Source of the DNA: Nocardiopsis suaedae
GTDB lineage: Bacteria > Actinomycetota > Actinomycetes > Streptosporangiales > Streptosporangiaceae
DNA length: 48,939 nucleotides
Assembly: GCF_027706745.1 (NCBI RefSeq)
Contig: NZ_JAQFWP010000053.1
Coordinates: forward strand, 1 to 48,939
Direction: 5' to 3'
This document shows, in pieces, positions 46,773 through 48,939 of the stretch; within the stretch, counting starts at the first letter, position 1; the number at the start of each line of letters is the position of its first letter. The position numbers were made by a program, and so were the translations under genes. A model generated the notes under the pieces. It searched no databases. It worked only from the letters and a program-made list of their open reading frames with translations, and was not told the origin of the DNA.

Positions 46773-48566
46773 ATGAGCACGATCGGCCGGATCCTCGCCG
46801 CGGCCCGGGACCGGGCCGGGTACTCGATCCAGGAACTGAGCGCCCGCACCTACATCAGAGAGTCGGTGCTCGAAGGAATCGAGCGTGACGACTTCGGGCC
46901 GTGCGGCGGGGACTTCTACGCGCGCGGGCACATCAAGGCGGTCTGCCGGGAATTGGGGATCGAGCCCGCCGAGCTCATCGAGCGCTTCGACGCCGAGTAC
47001 GCGATCGGGCCGACGTCGCCCCTGATGGGCGGCGACGGGGTCCAGCCCGTCCCGCCGGACCGCTCGGAGGCCGAGGGCGGCGGCGACGGCCGGGGCGCCG
47101 GTCGGCGGTCGGGCCGTGGCGACGGCGGGAAGGATGGCCGTCGGGACGGCCGGGACGGCGGCGACGGCCGGGACGGCAAGGGCAGGGACCGTCGGCGTCC
47201 CGGGGGAGTGCTGCGCCCCTTCCGTGGCCCCGTAGGAGGCGGACCGCGTGAACCGGAGGGAGGTCCGGGCCAACGGCCGCCCGCCGTCGATGAGGGAGTG
47301 ACCGTCACCGGAGCGGGAGGCGTCCCCGGGCGCCCGTCGTCGTCCGGGGACGATCCGGAGAACGAGGCCCCACCGACGGGTGAGGTTCCGCCCCAGGAGC
47401 GGGAGCCGTCGGCCGGGGCGGATGCTGCGCGGAGGAGAGCCGTGCGGGGGGAAGCCGCCTGGGGAGGCGCAGTCCCGCGAGACGAGGCCCGGGGGGACGC
47501 GGTCCGGGGGGACGGCGCCCAGTGGGAAGGCGAGCGCGCGGCGGCCGCAGGCGACGCGGCGCGTGGCCAGGCGAACGATGCCGGTCCCAGGAACGAGGCC
47601 GAGAGGGGCGGCGCCAAACCCGCGGCGGCGGCGAGCCGCCGTGAGGGACGTGGGTCCCGTGCGCGCTCTGACGGGCGTGGGAAGGGCGAAGGGCGACCGT
47701 TCCGGCGTCCTCCGGCGGGCCCGCCGGAGGACGAGTTCGACGAGGAACTGGACGACGCACCGTGGCGGCGCCGCTGGGGGATGGCGGCCGCAGCGGGCGG
47801 TGGCGCTGGCGTGGCCGCAGGCCAGGCGGGGGACGGCGGCGCGGACGTGAGCGCGGCCGAGGACGGTGCGTCCGCCGATGGTGCGGCCGCCGCCGGTGTC
47901 GGTGCCGGTGTCGGCGGTACGAGTGCCGGTGGTGTCGGCGCCGATGGTGTCGGTGTCGGTGCCGGGGGCGGACACACGAGCGGCGCCCGAGGCGCCGAGG
48001 CGGACGATCCGGACGATGACGAGGACGCGGAGCCCGCAACCGCTCCGTCGGGGATCGCGCTTTTGGCGGACCGGGCACGGCGGCACTGGCCCGTGGCGGT
48101 GGCCCTGTGCCTCCTCGCGGCTGCGGTGATCGCCGGAATCCAGGCCTGGCCGGACGAGGGCGGTGACCGGGCGGCGGGGAGCAGCGGCGTTACCGGCGAG
48201 GCCGGAGCTGCTGAGCGCAACGACGCGATGGAGGAGAAGAGGACGCGGCGCGAGGCGGTGACCCAGGCGCAACCGGCGATGTCGACCACGGTGCGGAACG
48301 GGAAGCGTCCCGACGAGGTGCGGGTCCGCGTGTACGCGCTGCACCGTACTTGGCTGAGCGTCACCGATGGAGACGGTGGGAGGGTCTTCGCGGGCGCCGT
48401 GAAGAAGGGGACCACCCATATCTGGAGCGACCGTGATGAGCTGCGGTTCCACGTGGGCAACGCGGGCGGCATCCACCTGGAGGTCAACGGCGTGGAGGAG
48501 GGCGTCCCCGGGGGGCGGGGCCAGGTCAAGTACCTGACCTTCTCCGCCGACGACCTCGCGGAGTAA
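46773..48566 (+). CDS. RodZ-like HTH membrane protein with expanded low-complexity linker
   Basis: A 597-residue protein. Residues about 1-75 are a Cro/HTH_25-type domain (IGRILAAARDRAGYSIQELS; YIRESVLEGIERDDF; FYARGHIKAVCRELGI). About 340 residues of Gly/Asp/Arg/Ala-rich low-complexity linker follow, then one membrane helix (about 439-459, WPVAVALCLLAAAVIAG) and an outside DUF4115-type beta domain (VRVYALHRTWLSVTDGDGG). This layout matches the actinobacterial RodZ-like protein found next to ftsK, thought to link envelope and cytoskeleton, but those are usually much shorter. RBS GGAGG precedes the ATG. Confidence 0.83.
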   Translation: MSTIGRILAAARDRAGYSIQELSARTYIRESVLEGIERDDFGPCGGDFYARGHIKAVCRELGIEPAELIERFDAEYAIGPTSPLMGGDGVQPVPPDRSEAEGGGDGRGAGRRSGRGDGGKDGRRDGRDGGDGRDGKGRDRRRPGGVLRPFRGPVGGGPREPEGGPGQRPPAVDEGVTVTGAGGVPGRPSSSGDDPENEAPPTGEVPPQEREPSAGADAARRRAVRGEAAWGGAVPRDEARGDAVRGDGAQWEGERAAAAGDAARGQANDAGPRNEAERGGAKPAAAASRREGRGSRARSDGRGKGEGRPFRRPPAGPPEDEFDEELDDAPWRRRWGMAAAAGGGAGVAAGQAGDGGADVSAAEDGASADGAAAAGVGAGVGGTSAGGVGADGVGVGAGGGHTSGARGAEADDPDDDEDAEPATAPSGIALLADRARRHWPVAVALCLLAAAVIAGIQAWPDEGGDRAAGSSGVTGEAGAAERNDAMEEKRTRREAVTQAQPAMSTTVRNGKRPDEVRVRVYALHRTWLSVTDGDGGRVFAGAVKKGTTHIWSDRDELRFHVGNAGGIHLEVNGVEEGVPGGRGQVKYLTFSADDLAE

Positions 48567-48574
48567 TCGGTCCA

Positions 48575-48939
48575 TGTGAGTGGGGGCCGGGGTGACGGCT
48601 CGGCTGGTTCCCTGCTGACGGCCCTTGGCCGTCCGGCGGGCCGTGGCGGTGCAGGGTGGATGGCGGCGACGGAGTGAGCTGGGTGGTTGCCCGGCCCTGC
48701 TCGCCGGGCGCCGGGTTGCTCGCGGTGCGGGTGGGCGGCGACGAGGCAGGTCGGCGCCCCTACCTGGTGGGTTGTCGGCTGTCTGGTGTGTGCGTGGTCG
48801 CGGTGTTTGGCGGCGACGGCGGAAGCGGGGTGGTTGCCCGGTCTTGCTTGGCGGGTGGTGGGTTCCTCGCGGTGCGGGTGGGCGGGCGGCTGGGCTGGTT
48901 CCCCGCTGACGGGCCCTGGCCGGGCGGCGGGTTTCCGGG
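48575..48939 (+). repeat. Mosaic GC-rich repeat, locus D (continues past window end)
   Basis: Starts within ten bases of the RodZ-like stop. Two R-type units (GGTTGCCCGG then CTGCTCGCCGGGCGCCGGG; repeated from about 48830) bracket one TACCTGGTGGGTTGTCGGCT module (48760-48779). Orientation matches locus A. It is more diverged, with many C-to-T differences, than the A/B pair. Confidence 0.7.

Overview
The window is 48.9 kb of very GC-rich DNA with dense coding, strong G/C bias at third codon positions, frequent ATGA/GTGA gene overlaps and several probable leaderless starts. The gene content is that of a filamentous actinobacterium: a mycothiol-lineage style ergothioneine operon, a fused urease gamma-beta gene, a dapA-rnj-ftsK block followed by a RodZ-like HTH membrane protein, and IclR-controlled glycerol genes. 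I favour a Nocardiopsis/Streptomonospora-type genome, but the genus is inference. I see no tRNA, rRNA, CRISPR array, prophage or large biosynthetic cluster.

Layout. 1-818: non-coding, filled by a mosaic GC-rich repeat. 819-8526: an AtuA-family/acyl-CoA carboxylase/acyl-CoA dehydrogenase catabolic cluster with a TetR regulator. 8605-12898: a membrane protein, then phosphoketolase and acetate kinase, which together turn sugar phosphates into acetate and ATP. 12911-13537: an AbrB-type antitoxin with a broken RelE-like toxin. 13585-16199: acyl-CoA oxidase and a GNAT acetyltransferase. 16553-20929: egtABCD (ergothioneine). 21276-22956: a VIT1/CCC1 transporter and dapB. 23325-28570: urease, ureAB-ureC then ureF-ureG-ureD. 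28571-30933: a 2.4 kb gene-free tract packed with repeats and small mobile-element relics. 30934-34709: glpK-glpF and their probable IclR regulator, sharing a putative operator. 34966-40715: OmpA-domain protein and lipoprotein pair, menA, two small membrane proteins, a GNAT protein and a short-chain fatty acid transporter. 41068-48566: dapA, rnj (RNase J), ftsK and the RodZ-like protein. 48575-48939: another copy of the mosaic repeat, running off the window end.

The most unusual signal is the mosaic repeat family, present at both window ends and twice, in opposite orientation, between ureD and glpF. It is built from shuffled modules, includes a 112-bp perfect inverted duplication, and sits next to two element-like structures with terminal inverted repeats (about 100 and 221 bp) and a long palindrome that has a second family member at 8525-8580. 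Other points of note are the toxin gene with an amber codon and no normal start, an 18-bp tandem repeat at the ureF/ureG junction, paired putative operators in the glycerol locus, and TANNNT-type -10 boxes 6-7 nt from the starts of dapA, dapB and ftsK. All functional calls come from reading the protein sequences; no database search was run.
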